Below, in pieces: positions 7,532-15,848 of a DNA stretch of 18,779 nucleotides. This stretch comes from Candidatus Heimdallarchaeota archaeon (GTDB lineage: Archaea; Asgardarchaeota; Heimdallarchaeia; JABLTI01), in the NCBI GenBank assembly GCA_030602675.1, contig JAUVZH010000016.1:1-18779 (forward strand), given 5' to 3'. Made by a program: the position numbers and the translations under genes. Under the pieces are notes generated by a model. That model saw only the letters and a list, made by a program, of their open reading frames with translations. It was not told the DNA's origin and did no database searches. How positions within the stretch are numbered: the first letter of the stretch is position 1; the number at the start of each line of letters is the position of its first letter.

Positions 7532-7990
7532 TTGGTACAAAATGAAAAAAGTGAAGAAATGTCAATGAATAGAATTGAAAAAAAACTCAAAGGTCATACA
7601 TCATATGTTTTAACTTTGGCAATAGACGACAAATATCTTTATTCTGGTTCACGTGATTCCACAATAAAAGTTTGGGATAAGGATAAACATAAAGTAGTAA
7701 AAACATTAGCTATTAAAACAAAACCCGTATATGCTCTATTTACAGATAACAATTTCCTATATGCTGGAACAGGAGAAGGTTATGTTCATATTTGGGAAAA
7801 AGATTCATTCAAAAAACTGAATGTGCTTAAAGAACATCGAACAAATGTCGAAGCGATTTTTGCAGATGAAAATCATTTATTTACAGGCGGACTTGGAAAC
7901 AAAACAATTGTATGGGATAAAAATAATTTTACAGTTAAAAAAGTTTTAACAGGAACACGATCTCATGTTCAATCTTTGTATGCCAGATGA
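7532..7990 (+). CDS. WD40 beta-propeller protein, N-terminal part (blades 1 to early 4)
   Basis: This is the first part of a seven-bladed WD40 propeller whose reading frame breaks at 7985. Blades 1-3 are complete, each with a D...LYSG or D...LFTG type inner strand and a KVWDK, HIWEK or IVWDK end. Blade 4 begins with RSHVQSLYA and then hits AGA TGA. Skipping the single A at 7985 restores GAT GAA AAC (D-E-N), exactly the residues expected after the same position in blades 1-3. The rest is encoded in the next frame up to 8432. I start it at TTG 7532, after a strong GAGGTG site. The N-terminal IEKKLKG strand probably closes the ring with blade 7. WD40 rings are scaffolds; the partner is unknown, but coupling to the sulfotransferase suggests a shared role. 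Confidence 0.75.
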   Translation: MVQNEKSEEMSMNRIEKKLKGHTSYVLTLAIDDKYLYSGSRDSTIKVWDKDKHKVVKTLAIKTKPVYALFTDNNFLYAGTGEGYVHIWEKDSFKKLNVLKEHRTNVEAIFADENHLFTGGLGNKTIVWDKNNFTVKKVLTGTRSHVQSLYAR

Positions 7991-8432
7991 AAACTATCTT
8001 TATGCAGGTTCGTTTCGTAGAATTAAAATCTGGGATAAAGATAAATTCGAAGGGATAAAGATATTGGAGAAATCAAGTGGAGCTATATCATCTGTTTTTG
8101 TAAATAAAAAGAACATTTATGCGAGTTTTTTTGATAATTCCATTAAGGTTTGGAAAAAAACTCTCTTAAAACTAATTATTAGGAAAATACCAATTGATAA
8201 AGAATTTTTAACATTGGTTGGTCATAACAAACCTGCTACGAAGGTTTTAGCTGATAAGAATAACATCTATACTGCTTCGTATGATCAGACTATTAAAATA
8301 TGGAATAAGAAAAAGGGTACAATTCAATATACTTTGAAAGGACATAAACTTGGAGTATCAGATTTAGCTATTGATAAGGACTTTTTATATTCTAGTTCTT
8401 TGGATGGATTAATAATAGTTTGGAAGCTTTAA
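7965..8432 (+). CDS. WD40 beta-propeller protein, C-terminal part (rest of blade 4 to blade 7)
   Basis: This is the continuation, in the +1 frame, of the propeller begun at 7532. In-frame homology starts at base 7986 (DENYLYAGSF); the ATG at 7965 precedes sequence that makes no sense as a blade (FNLCMP) and lacks a good ribosome binding site, so independent initiation is unlikely. Blades 5, 6 and 7 follow, ending IKVWKK, IKIWNKK and LIIVWKL. Blade 5 is longer than the others and carries a basic LLKLIIRK linker. Together the two parts give exactly seven blades, a complete ring. Either the gene is a recent frameshift pseudogene, or the base is an assembly error, or translation shifts by +1 here. 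The surviving conservation after the break argues for recent damage, error or recoding rather than old decay. Confidence 0.7.
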   Translation: MFNLCMPDENYLYAGSFRRIKIWDKDKFEGIKILEKSSGAISSVFVNKKNIYASFFDNSIKVWKKTLLKLIIRKIPIDKEFLTLVGHNKPATKVLADKNNIYTASYDQTIKIWNKKKGTIQYTLKGHKLGVSDLAIDKDFLYSSSLDGLIIVWKL

Positions 8433-8459
8433 GAAGATCCATTTAACTAAACGGTATGA

Positions 8460-9371
8460 TTAGAATTTATTACTTGGTTTTTTTCTAACATAACAATAAA
8501 CAACAAATAATAACAAAACCATTGTAGTAGTGTATCCAGGGAATGTCAGTGTTGGTATGATGGTTGATGTTTCAGTAAACGCATCAAAAAAGAGAGTTGT
8601 ATTTAAATCATAAGCATTAACTGATACATTTGAATAAAATTGCCCTGTATAAAAGTCCAGTAATAAATAGTTAATGGGTTTATCTACACCCTCATCCCAA
8701 GTATTGCTAAAGATAGTTGTTTTACTAACTAAATCGTATAATTGACATGTAAGAACATTATTTTTTCTAATAGCTTTAATTTGTAAATCACCACCAAAAC
8801 CTATGTCTCCATAATTGTCATTAATTTTCTCTTTCACATCATATGGATAAATGTACATAACATGATGACCAATTTCAGTTGACCAAGCATCGCTTATTCC
8901 TATTGAACAAAGGAATACTTCGTTTTTTGGCCTATCAGGAAGTCCAATATATTCACCATTTTGTTTGTAATAGCTACCTGTCATCATTCTAAATGTAATC
9001 ATATCATTAACATCATTCAATGTATAATTAAAACAGCTATAAAATTCAAAATCTGAGCAGTTTCCCCAAGCATCTAATTTTAAAATATAATTGTCGGTAA
9101 TTGGCCCAAAATCAGCTGATCCATTGTAACTAAAAACAATATTTTCTCCTGAATTAATACTATCTATATAATTACTATCATTATAAATCTGAAAATCGTC
9201 AAAAGAAGTTACTGTTATGTTATTTGAAATAGTATTAAGTGAAGAAATTGTATTAAAATCATTGTTTATTTCAGCAGCTATATTAAGTGATTCATTTTTT
9301 AAAATTAAACTCAAAAACGAGCTTACTAATAGTACTACAAGAACAAATGATAATTTTCTTGAATTTTTCAT
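8460..9371 (-). CDS. Exported protein with C-terminal membrane anchor, sequon-rich
   Basis: I do not recognise the family of this 303-residue protein. A signal peptide is clear at the N-terminus (basic MKNSRK, then a hydrophobic core at about residues 7-24). The C-terminus has TFPGY (276-280), a hydrophobic helix at about 281-295 and a basic tail RKKPSNKF. That recalls archaeal PGF-type sorting tails, but the motif is PGY. The outer region is rich in beta-prone, Asn- and Tyr-rich sequence and may be a jelly-roll or LamG-like domain (inference). It carries seven N-x-S/T sequons (N51, N64, N83, N104, N115, N248, N257) and four Cys (105, 113, 155, 209). A ribosome binding site AGAGG lies 7-8 nt before the ATG. 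Among glycan genes, it is a plausible glycosylated surface protein. Confidence 0.72.
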   Translation of the reverse strand: MKNSRKLSFVLVVLLVSSFLSLILKNESLNIAAEINNDFNTISSLNTISNNITVTSFDDFQIYNDSNYIDSINSGENIVFSYNGSADFGPITDNYILKLDAWGNCSDFEFYSCFNYTLNDVNDMITFRMMTGSYYKQNGEYIGLPDRPKNEVFLCSIGISDAWSTEIGHHVMYIYPYDVKEKINDNYGDIGFGGDLQIKAIRKNNVLTCQLYDLVSKTTIFSNTWDEGVDKPINYLLLDFYTGQFYSNVSVNAYDLNTTLFFDAFTETSTIIPTLTFPGYTTTMVLLLFVVYCYVRKKPSNKF

Positions 9372-9407
9372 AAAAAAACCTCTTCTCTAACTTATTTAAA
9401 TAATAGA

Positions 9408-9420
9408 CTTATTTTTATAT
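9408..9420 (-). promoter_or_regulatory. TATA-like box of the exported protein gene
   Basis: Read on the minus strand this is ATATAAAAATAAG. A transcript start about 27 nt downstream would fall near 9387 and leave a leader of about 16 nt that contains the AGAGG ribosome binding site. A second AT-rich block at 9392-9403 is too close to the start codon to fit. Confidence 0.35.
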
Positions 9421-9436
9421 TTTTCTTTTGATTACA

Positions 9437-9447
9437 TTTTTAAATAA
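9437..9447 (+). promoter_or_regulatory. TATA-like box of the second ATP-grasp gene
   Basis: TTTTTAAATAA is a good archaeal TATA-like element. The expected transcript start is near 9468, just after the first ATG (9462). That favours the second in-frame ATG at 9489 as the real start. Confidence 0.4.
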
Positions 9448-9461
9448 AAATTAAAGAAAAT

Positions 9462-10691
9462 ATGTTAATACATTGGATTCGTGGCATAATGGTAGCTCTC
9501 ATCACAGATGGTTCATACAAGAATTCATTAGCGATTTTAAGAACATTAGGTGAAAAAAAGATAGAGGTATATTCTTCCAGTCACAAAAATAAATCATTGA
9601 GTTGCTACTCGAAATATTGCAAGAAACACTTTGTTTATTCAAATCCATTAAAGTATCCTGATAAATTTAAGAACGAAATGACTGCTATTGTTAGAAATTT
9701 CAATATTGATGTTTTAATACCTGTTGGAGTTGCAGCATCTATACTGATTTCTCAGCACAAAAACGAATTAGAAAAATATACTTCAGTTCCTGTAGCTGAT
9801 TATAAGAACTTGATTAAAGCTCATGATAAAATGTTAATTAATGGACTAGCTGAAAAAAATGGTGTTCCTGTGCCAAAAACTTTTGTTCCTGAATCTCAAA
9901 AGGAGCTTAAAAACTGCCTGAAAGAGCTAGGCTTACCAGTCATGATTAAAGCAAGGAAGGGTGCTGGTTTCTTCAATTTAGCAAGATCCGAAAAAGAAGC
10001 GAAGAGAATTTGGAAACAATATGAGAAGAGAAGTAAAGAGAGTAAATTTAACGAAATTATTGATTTTAGTTTACCTGTTATTCAAGAATACTTACCGGGG
10101 GAGATAATAGATGTTCTATTTATTTTTAATAAAGGAAAAATTAAGGGGTTACTTACTCAAAAAAGACATCTAATGTTACCTCCAGATGGTGGAGTTGGAG
10201 CATTAAATATTACCATTAATGAACCAAAGACAGCATTTTATGCTGCTAAATTGATGAAAAAATTAAACTGGCATGGAGTTGGCATGGCTGAATTTAAACG
10301 AGATGGGAATGGAGAACCAAAACTTATTGAAGTTAATCCTAAATTTTGGGGTACAACTGAAGCATCAATTTCTGCAGGGATGAATTTTCCACACATGCTT
10401 TATAGAATGGCAAAAGAGGGAGATATTGAACCAAATTTTACTTTTCTTTATCCAAAACGTTTTGGATGGCCCTTACCAATGGGAATTAAGCAAATTATGG
10501 AATCTAGAACTCCTTTTTATTCAATGAAAGAATATCTTCGTCTTTTTGGTCTAACCAATAGTCATGACATAAGATTAATGACTGATCCAAGACCATTTTC
10601 ATATCAAATTTTACAATCGATAAAAATAATACTTTTAAAATTATTACAGAAAAAACAACAAGAGAAAATTAATCTAGATGATTTTCGTTAA
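9462..10691 (+). CDS. ATP-grasp enzyme, carbohydrate-cluster type (COG3919-like)
   Basis: This ATP-dependent ligase-fold protein has up to 409 residues. The N-terminal domain starts MVALITDGSYKNSLAILRTLG (within 10-30), like predicted ATP-grasp enzymes found beside polysaccharide genes. The ATP-binding core shows PVMIKARKGAGFFNL (159-173), QEYLPGEIIDVLF (208-220), GMAEFKRDG (274-282) and the metal-binding LIEVNPKFWGT (288-298). The ATG at 9489 (residue 10) is the likelier start, given the TATA box position and where similarity to the family begins. It is divergent from the exported protein gene, and its 3' end overlaps the convergent polysaccharide deacetylase by 23 bp. It probably attaches an amino acid or other acyl group to a surface-glycan building block (inference). 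Confidence 0.85.
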   Translation: MLIHWIRGIMVALITDGSYKNSLAILRTLGEKKIEVYSSSHKNKSLSCYSKYCKKHFVYSNPLKYPDKFKNEMTAIVRNFNIDVLIPVGVAASILISQHKNELEKYTSVPVADYKNLIKAHDKMLINGLAEKNGVPVPKTFVPESQKELKNCLKELGLPVMIKARKGAGFFNLARSEKEAKRIWKQYEKRSKESKFNEIIDFSLPVIQEYLPGEIIDVLFIFNKGKIKGLLTQKRHLMLPPDGGVGALNITINEPKTAFYAAKLMKKLNWHGVGMAEFKRDGNGEPKLIEVNPKFWGTTEASISAGMNFPHMLYRMAKEGDIEPNFTFLYPKRFGWPLPMGIKQIMESRTPFYSMKEYLRLFGLTNSHDIRLMTDPRPFSYQILQSIKIILLKLLQKKQQEKINLDDFR

Positions 10692-12105
10692 TTAGCTTTT
10701 TTTTTTTACAATAATTCAAAATTTTCAGATATATTCTCCTCCAAGGAAATTCAAAATGCTCTAAGGAGGTTTTATGAATTAAAAGAACAGCAGTACCTCC
10801 AAAATATGAAATAATATCTATTTGCTCTTTAATTACTTGGAATATCTTATTCGGAGTGTTTAATTTTGGATAATTCCCATATAAAGTCGTATCCATAATA
10901 ATTAATGGATATTCAACTAGTTTTAGCTCTTTGTCTTCAATCATGTCATAGAAATTAAATGGATAACATGTTCCAGTTCTATAGCCATAACGTTTTGAAT
11001 ATCCCAGTGATGAATCATAAGAGAAATTTACCTTTCCGAAGTTTCTTAGTGATTCAGGAACTTTTATTCTCAAATAATGATTTCTCACACCAATAACATC
11101 CGTTCCCAAAATTTCTTCTAACATCTTTTTTTCCTTAGATAATTGTTCAATATCTGAATATGAACTATAGGATGCATGAAGACCAACTTCAAATCCTTCA
11201 CTTTTAATTTTCTCAAACAATTTCAAAACCATAGGTGAATTTGGATCATACCTCTTGTCAAATTTTGAAGTGCCATTAGTAATGAAATAAAAACGTGGTT
11301 TAATTCCAAATGCTTTGGAATTATGAATTATATAATCTATAGCATTTTTTCTCATTACAAATATCCATGCAAAATTCAACCAAAGTACCTCTAGAAAACG
11401 AATTAAAGATTTTCTTCTAATTATTTGTCTAAAAATCGAACGTATTCTTTCACTAAAATTACAAGATCGGATGTTGTCTATATCATGTGTGAGAATAAGC
11501 TCGAATTTTCTCTTCTTTCTCACTAAATTTGAGTCTAACGTCTTTAACCAATACCATAATAATTCAACATATTCATTGACTATAGGTCTAGAAAGAAATT
11601 GTTCTTTATAAGCAATGCTTTCTTCTGCAGGATAACGATCAAACTCATCACACATTGGATTAACTACTTCTTCGTATCTAGATAACATGAAAAAAGAAGA
11701 TGCAATGAAATCGATATTCGTTACAATGTTTTCATCAGAATTGAAATTAGTATAAGGACTATTGTTTTCAGAATCTAGTCCTAAATAGAGAATTGGTAAT
11801 TCTTCAGCTCCAATAATATCCTTCAAAATCTCATCAGAATACCTCAAGAGAGGTGTTATAGGGAGAGAATGTTTTTTCAGATAATTTTTCTTAGTCCAAA
11901 ACTCAGAACAATAAATTTTAAGATTGTAATTGACTGTACAATTTTTCTTGTAACCATAATAAATAGTAATTTTATTTTTAGAGATACTCTTAATACTGGA
12001 CTGATTTTTGAACTCAAATGGAATGCCTAGAAAATTATCTATCAGTAATTTAAATGTATATTTTATAGCTTCATTATCGATTTCTGTATCAATAATTATG
12101 TACAT
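10669..12105 (-). CDS. Polysaccharide deacetylase family protein with N-terminal extra domain
   Basis: This is a 478-residue protein with a NodB-type deacetylase domain in its C-terminal part. Motif 1 is LTHDID (205-210; D208 the expected base, D210 metal-related). The second metal motif is HASYSS (H310). The third block, GVRNHYLR (339-346), corresponds to the RxP region. The late histidine is LLIHK (H444), and the DSSLGY (364-369) pattern is characteristic of this subfamily. The first 200 residues form a separate domain of unknown role (MYIIIDTEID to the SRYEE block), the arrangement seen in the DUF7033-plus-deacetylase proteins of glycan clusters. No signal peptide is seen, so it should act in the cytoplasm on a precursor. 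The exporter genes end 54 bp upstream on the same strand, so it may be the last gene of that operon. Confidence 0.85.
   Translation of the reverse strand: MYIIIDTEIDNEAIKYTFKLLIDNFLGIPFEFKNQSSIKSISKNKITIYYGYKKNCTVNYNLKIYCSEFWTKKNYLKKHSLPITPLLRYSDEILKDIIGAEELPILYLGLDSENNSPYTNFNSDENIVTNIDFIASSFFMLSRYEEVVNPMCDEFDRYPAEESIAYKEQFLSRPIVNEYVELLWYWLKTLDSNLVRKKRKFELILTHDIDNIRSCNFSERIRSIFRQIIRRKSLIRFLEVLWLNFAWIFVMRKNAIDYIIHNSKAFGIKPRFYFITNGTSKFDKRYDPNSPMVLKLFEKIKSEGFEVGLHASYSSYSDIEQLSKEKKMLEEILGTDVIGVRNHYLRIKVPESLRNFGKVNFSYDSSLGYSKRYGYRTGTCYPFNFYDMIEDKELKLVEYPLIIMDTTLYGNYPKLNTPNKIFQVIKEQIDIISYFGGTAVLLIHKTSLEHFEFPWRRIYLKILNYCKKKKLINENHLD
10697..10707 (+). terminator. T11 tract after the second ATP-grasp gene
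   Basis: A run of eleven T starts 6 bp after the ATP-grasp stop on the plus strand. Oligo-T tracts are the normal archaeal transcription terminators. On the minus strand the same bases encode lysines near the C-terminus of the deacetylase, so it is also a place where slippage could occur. Confidence 0.5.
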
Positions 12106-12159
12106 TATCTAGCCATCCAATCTTAGTTATTTTATGATATCTTACTGAAGCATTACTAC

Positions 12160-14010
12160 TTATTCTTCTTGCTCTTTGAATTGTAATTGATATAATTTGT
12201 AATATTCGCCTTTCAAAGCAAGAAGCTCTTCGTTACTTCCTTTTTCAACTATTTTGCCTTTCTTGATAACAATGATTCGATCAGCACTACGGACAGTTGA
12301 AAGTCTATGGGCTATTATAAAAGAAGTACGATTCTTTAGTAATTCATCCATTGCGTTTTTTATTAGCATTTCTGTATAAGGATCTACAGAGGATGTCGCT
12401 TCATCAAGAATTAAAATTCGTGGATTATTAATAATAGCTCTAGCAAATGAAATAAGTTGTCTCTGACCAACAGATAATCGTTTTCCTTCTTCACCAACAT
12501 TGGTATCATATTTCTCAGGAGCATGCTTAATGAAATCGTGTACATTTACCATCTTTGCAGCCTGCACGATTTTCCTTAGTGAAACATTGGGATTTCCATA
12601 TGAAATATTTTCTTTTATTGTTCCTGAGAAGAGAAATGGATCTTGTAAAACTATCCCCATTTGACTATGTATTGAATCAAGAGTTACTTTTCTAATGTCA
12701 TGACCGTCGATTGAAATTGATCCCTCTTGTATTTCATAAAATCTTGCCAGAAGATTCATTAGAGTTGTTTTTCCTGATCCTGTTGGTCCTACAATCGCTA
12801 CAGATTCTCCCGCTTTTACTGCTAGACTAAATTTTTCCAAAACATTTTCTCCTTCAATATACGCGAAGGTAACATTATCAAAGATAACAGAACCTTTGAT
12901 TTTTGGCAAAGTATAAGCATCTGATAACTCTTCAACTTCAGAAATTGTATGGTTTAAATCATATATACGTTCAGTTGCAGCCATAGTAGATTGGAACGTA
13001 TTGTAAAACATTGTTAAATTAAGTATTGGACTAAAGAACATTCCAATATACAGTGTAAATGCTATCGCTTCACCAACAGTAATAGGAACATGTATGGTTG
13101 AACCTGCTTTGTTAATTGTCCAACCTGCATAAAGATAGACAAATCCAACAACAGCTGATGAAAGGAAACTAAATATTGGATAAGTGGCTGCAAAAATTGC
13201 TTCTGCTTGAAGTGAAGCTTTTCTCTCTTCTTGAGAAACTTTTCGAAATTCTTTGATATTTTTCTGCTCTCTAGTAAACGATTGAGAAACCTTAACTCCA
13301 TCAATACTTTCTGAAAGACTAGAGGTAACATCAGCAATCGTTTTACGGGTTTTTCTATAAGCACGGCGTGAACGAACCTTAAAGATATAACTGATAATTA
13401 TTATTGGTGGAATTGAAACACCAATTGTTATTAATCCCAATTCCCAATTCATTACTATCAGAAAAACTGCTACGCCTATAACTGTAATGAAATCAGTTAT
13501 TGAGGTAATTAGTGTTCCACTCATTAATTCATTTATTTTATTGCAGTCATTTGTTACTCTTGAGATGATTTGACCAGTTTCATTAGTATCGAAAAATTTC
13601 ATCGAAAGACTTTGTAATTTAGTAAAAGTAATTGCACGTATTTTTCTTACAGATTTATGTCCAATATTGTATAATAGTAAATTCTTAAACACATTAACTA
13701 CTGCTAGAGCTATTGATATACCACCTAAGGCTAAACAATAAATTAACAATAGTTTAGCATCTCCTGTTGTTACTCCAGGATCTTCGCCAAGACCTTGATC
13801 AATAATTCCTGCAGAAATATAGGGAGTTACTAATGCAGCCCCTGCACTTAATAATATTAAAACAAAAGCTAAAATAACAAGTAATTTGAAATCCTTGAGA
13901 AAACCAATTATCCATTTGCCAAGGACAATATCAGAAGTTACTCGAGGTTGAGTTCCTTTTTCAGCATCTTCTGCAAGGTCTAGGATTCGACCTCTATGTC
14001 TTAGATTCAT
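12160..14010 (-). CDS. ABC exporter half-transporter, subunit with the intact catalytic site
   Basis: This is a 616-residue membrane domain plus ATPase fusion of the MsbA/BmrA type, with six membrane helices in about residues 40-330. Walker A is GPTGSGKTT (408-416), Walker B ILILDE (E537 present), and the H-loop is IAHRLS (H568 present). The signature motif is LSVGQ (512-516), not the usual LSGGQ. That variant would contact the ATP held by the partner subunit and matches the partner's weak site. The partner gene lies 23 bp upstream on the same strand, so the two form one heterodimeric exporter. A charged N-terminal tail of about 35 residues precedes the first helix. The substrate is unknown; lipid, lipid-linked sugar or drug export are all known for the family. 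Confidence 0.93.
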   Translation of the reverse strand: MNLRHRGRILDLAEDAEKGTQPRVTSDIVLGKWIIGFLKDFKLLVILAFVLILLSAGAALVTPYISAGIIDQGLGEDPGVTTGDAKLLLIYCLALGGISIALAVVNVFKNLLLYNIGHKSVRKIRAITFTKLQSLSMKFFDTNETGQIISRVTNDCNKINELMSGTLITSITDFITVIGVAVFLIVMNWELGLITIGVSIPPIIIISYIFKVRSRRAYRKTRKTIADVTSSLSESIDGVKVSQSFTREQKNIKEFRKVSQEERKASLQAEAIFAATYPIFSFLSSAVVGFVYLYAGWTINKAGSTIHVPITVGEAIAFTLYIGMFFSPILNLTMFYNTFQSTMAATERIYDLNHTISEVEELSDAYTLPKIKGSVIFDNVTFAYIEGENVLEKFSLAVKAGESVAIVGPTGSGKTTLMNLLARFYEIQEGSISIDGHDIRKVTLDSIHSQMGIVLQDPFLFSGTIKENISYGNPNVSLRKIVQAAKMVNVHDFIKHAPEKYDTNVGEEGKRLSVGQRQLISFARAIINNPRILILDEATSSVDPYTEMLIKNAMDELLKNRTSFIIAHRLSTVRSADRIIVIKKGKIVEKGSNEELLALKGEYYKLYQLQFKEQEE

Positions 14011-14033
14011 CTTATTATCATTCCTGAAATTTT

Positions 14034-15848
14034 CTAGCTATTTTTTTTCTTTATACTTTTCTTTGGTTTTACAGTCTGCTTCGATTCTAAGGAATCAAAT
14101 GATTCCTCTTGAGTCAATAATTGTGTTTCATACAAGTATTTGTATAATCCATTCTTTTTCATGAGTTCCTCATGAGTACCCATTTCAGCAATTTCACCTT
14201 TATTCAAGACAACAATTTTTGTAGCAAACTTAATTGTTGATAATCTTTGTGTAACTATAAGAGTAGTGCGATTTTTAACTAGCTCATTAACAGCTTGTTG
14301 GAATTGGTATTCTGTTTCAAAATCTAATGCACTTGAAGAATCATCCATTATCAGAAATGGACAGTTCAATAGTAAAGCACGTGCAATTGTTAATCTTTGT
14401 TTCTGTCCACCAGATAATGTAGTCCCTCTTTCTCCAACAATTGTATCATAACCATTTGGTGTTTCCATAATGAAATCATGTGCTTGAGCTATTTTTGCTA
14501 CACGAATAATTTCTTCTTCTGTTGCGTCTGTTCGACCGAAGGCAATATTCTCTCGAATGGTTCTAGCAAATAGAAATGCTTCTTGTTGAACCAGAGCAAT
14601 ATTCTCTCGCAAAGATCGTATTTTTACATCTCGAATATCTAATCCATCAATAAAGACTGTTCCTTCTTGAGGGTCATAAAATCGAGGAACTAAACTTACA
14701 ATAGTGCTTTTTCCTGAACCAGTTGTTCCAAGGAACGCAACTGTTTCACCTGGTTCTATATCTAAGCTAATATTCTTCAAAATGGGGCTTTCATCTTCAC
14801 GATATGAAAAAGTAATTTTATCAAATTTTATTTTCCCGCTTACTTTTGGAAGATTTATTGCTCCTGGTTTATTCTTTATTTTCTTCTCCATATCGATAAT
14901 TTCATAGATTCGATTCATTGCAGCAATTCCTTCCTGATAATTGATTATTGCATAAGTCATATTTCTAGTTGGAAGTCTCAGAAGGAGAAGATAACTATTA
15001 AGAGCTACTAATGTTCCAATTTGAAGGTTCTGATCAAGTACTTGCATTCCCCCAATGTACAGTAAAATGAAAGAAGCAAAACTTAGAATAAACGGGAAAA
15101 GAGTATTCATCATACTTCGTAATCTTGCTCTTTTGAGATTGAGTTCCATATAGGTTTTATTTTCTTTTTCAAATTTCTCAATCTCATATTTTTCAGTAGC
15201 AAATGCTCGAACGACTCTTGATCCTCTAACATTCTCAGTTAAAACAGCATTCAAATCACCAAATTTATTCTGAATGTCACGAAACAATGGTCTGGTTCTT
15301 CTTGTATAGGTAAACATTATAACGAAAAGTATGGGAGCAACAACGCCAACTACAATGAGATATATCCAATTGGAGAGTCCAATCATAACAAAGATACCAA
15401 CATATAGAATAATTGCTCGTAAGAAAATTCTGAATCCTTGACTCATTAAACGATGAATAGCATTTACATCACTAGTTCCTCTTGAAATGAGTTGCCCTGA
15501 TTCTATTCGATCAAAGAAATCAATGGATTGTCTTTGAATCTTAGAGTATAGTTTTGTTCGAACTAAGTAAATGACATTCTGTGCGATGTATTCATTTAGA
15601 TACCTTTGTCCAAAAAGAAATACCCCTTTCCCAATCGCAATTCCTACGGCTGCTCCTAATAACGGCCATAAAATATATAGGTTCTTGTCATAGAAAACTT
15701 GATTTATTATTTCTTCAACAATCCTTGGTGTAGCGATAGTGGATGCAGACTCAAGTATGGCGATACCTATGACAACTAAAAAAGCAAATTTAGTTTTTCT
15801 AGTCATTAATTGATAAATTCGCCTTATGTGATGCAATAGTAACTTCAC
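14034..15848 (-). CDS. ABC exporter half-transporter, subunit with the degenerate ATP site
   Basis: This is a 604-residue half-transporter with six membrane helices (about 20-310) and a C-terminal ATPase. Walker A is intact (GTTGSGKS, 374-381) and the signature is canonical (LSGGQ, 478-482). Walker B, however, reads FLIMDD, with D503 where the catalytic glutamate should be, and the H-loop is VTQRLS with Q534 in place of histidine. This is the pattern of the non-hydrolysing site in heterodimeric exporters such as TM287/288 and BmrCD. The C-terminus ends in a lysine-rich tail of about 15 residues. The start is GTG with a weak upstream GGAA element. It is the first gene of the minus-strand unit and is divergent from the Fe-S activator operon. 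Confidence 0.93.
   Translation of the reverse strand: MKLLLHHIRRIYQLMTRKTKFAFLVVIGIAILESASTIATPRIVEEIINQVFYDKNLYILWPLLGAAVGIAIGKGVFLFGQRYLNEYIAQNVIYLVRTKLYSKIQRQSIDFFDRIESGQLISRGTSDVNAIHRLMSQGFRIFLRAIILYVGIFVMIGLSNWIYLIVVGVVAPILFVIMFTYTRRTRPLFRDIQNKFGDLNAVLTENVRGSRVVRAFATEKYEIEKFEKENKTYMELNLKRARLRSMMNTLFPFILSFASFILLYIGGMQVLDQNLQIGTLVALNSYLLLLRLPTRNMTYAIINYQEGIAAMNRIYEIIDMEKKIKNKPGAINLPKVSGKIKFDKITFSYREDESPILKNISLDIEPGETVAFLGTTGSGKSTIVSLVPRFYDPQEGTVFIDGLDIRDVKIRSLRENIALVQQEAFLFARTIRENIAFGRTDATEEEIIRVAKIAQAHDFIMETPNGYDTIVGERGTTLSGGQKQRLTIARALLLNCPFLIMDDSSSALDFETEYQFQQAVNELVKNRTTLIVTQRLSTIKFATKIVVLNKGEIAEMGTHEELMKKNGLYKYLYETQLLTQEESFDSLESKQTVKPKKSIKKKNS

Noticed and set aside
9481..9500. GTGGCATAATGGTAGCTC recalls the start of a tRNA.
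   Set aside because: No acceptor stem, anticodon arm or T-loop follows, and the bases lie in the 5' end of the ATP-grasp gene.
13062..13364. A 100-codon open frame on the minus strand inside the 616-residue exporter subunit.
   Set aside because: It is an out-of-frame reading of a gene with all ABC exporter motifs intact.
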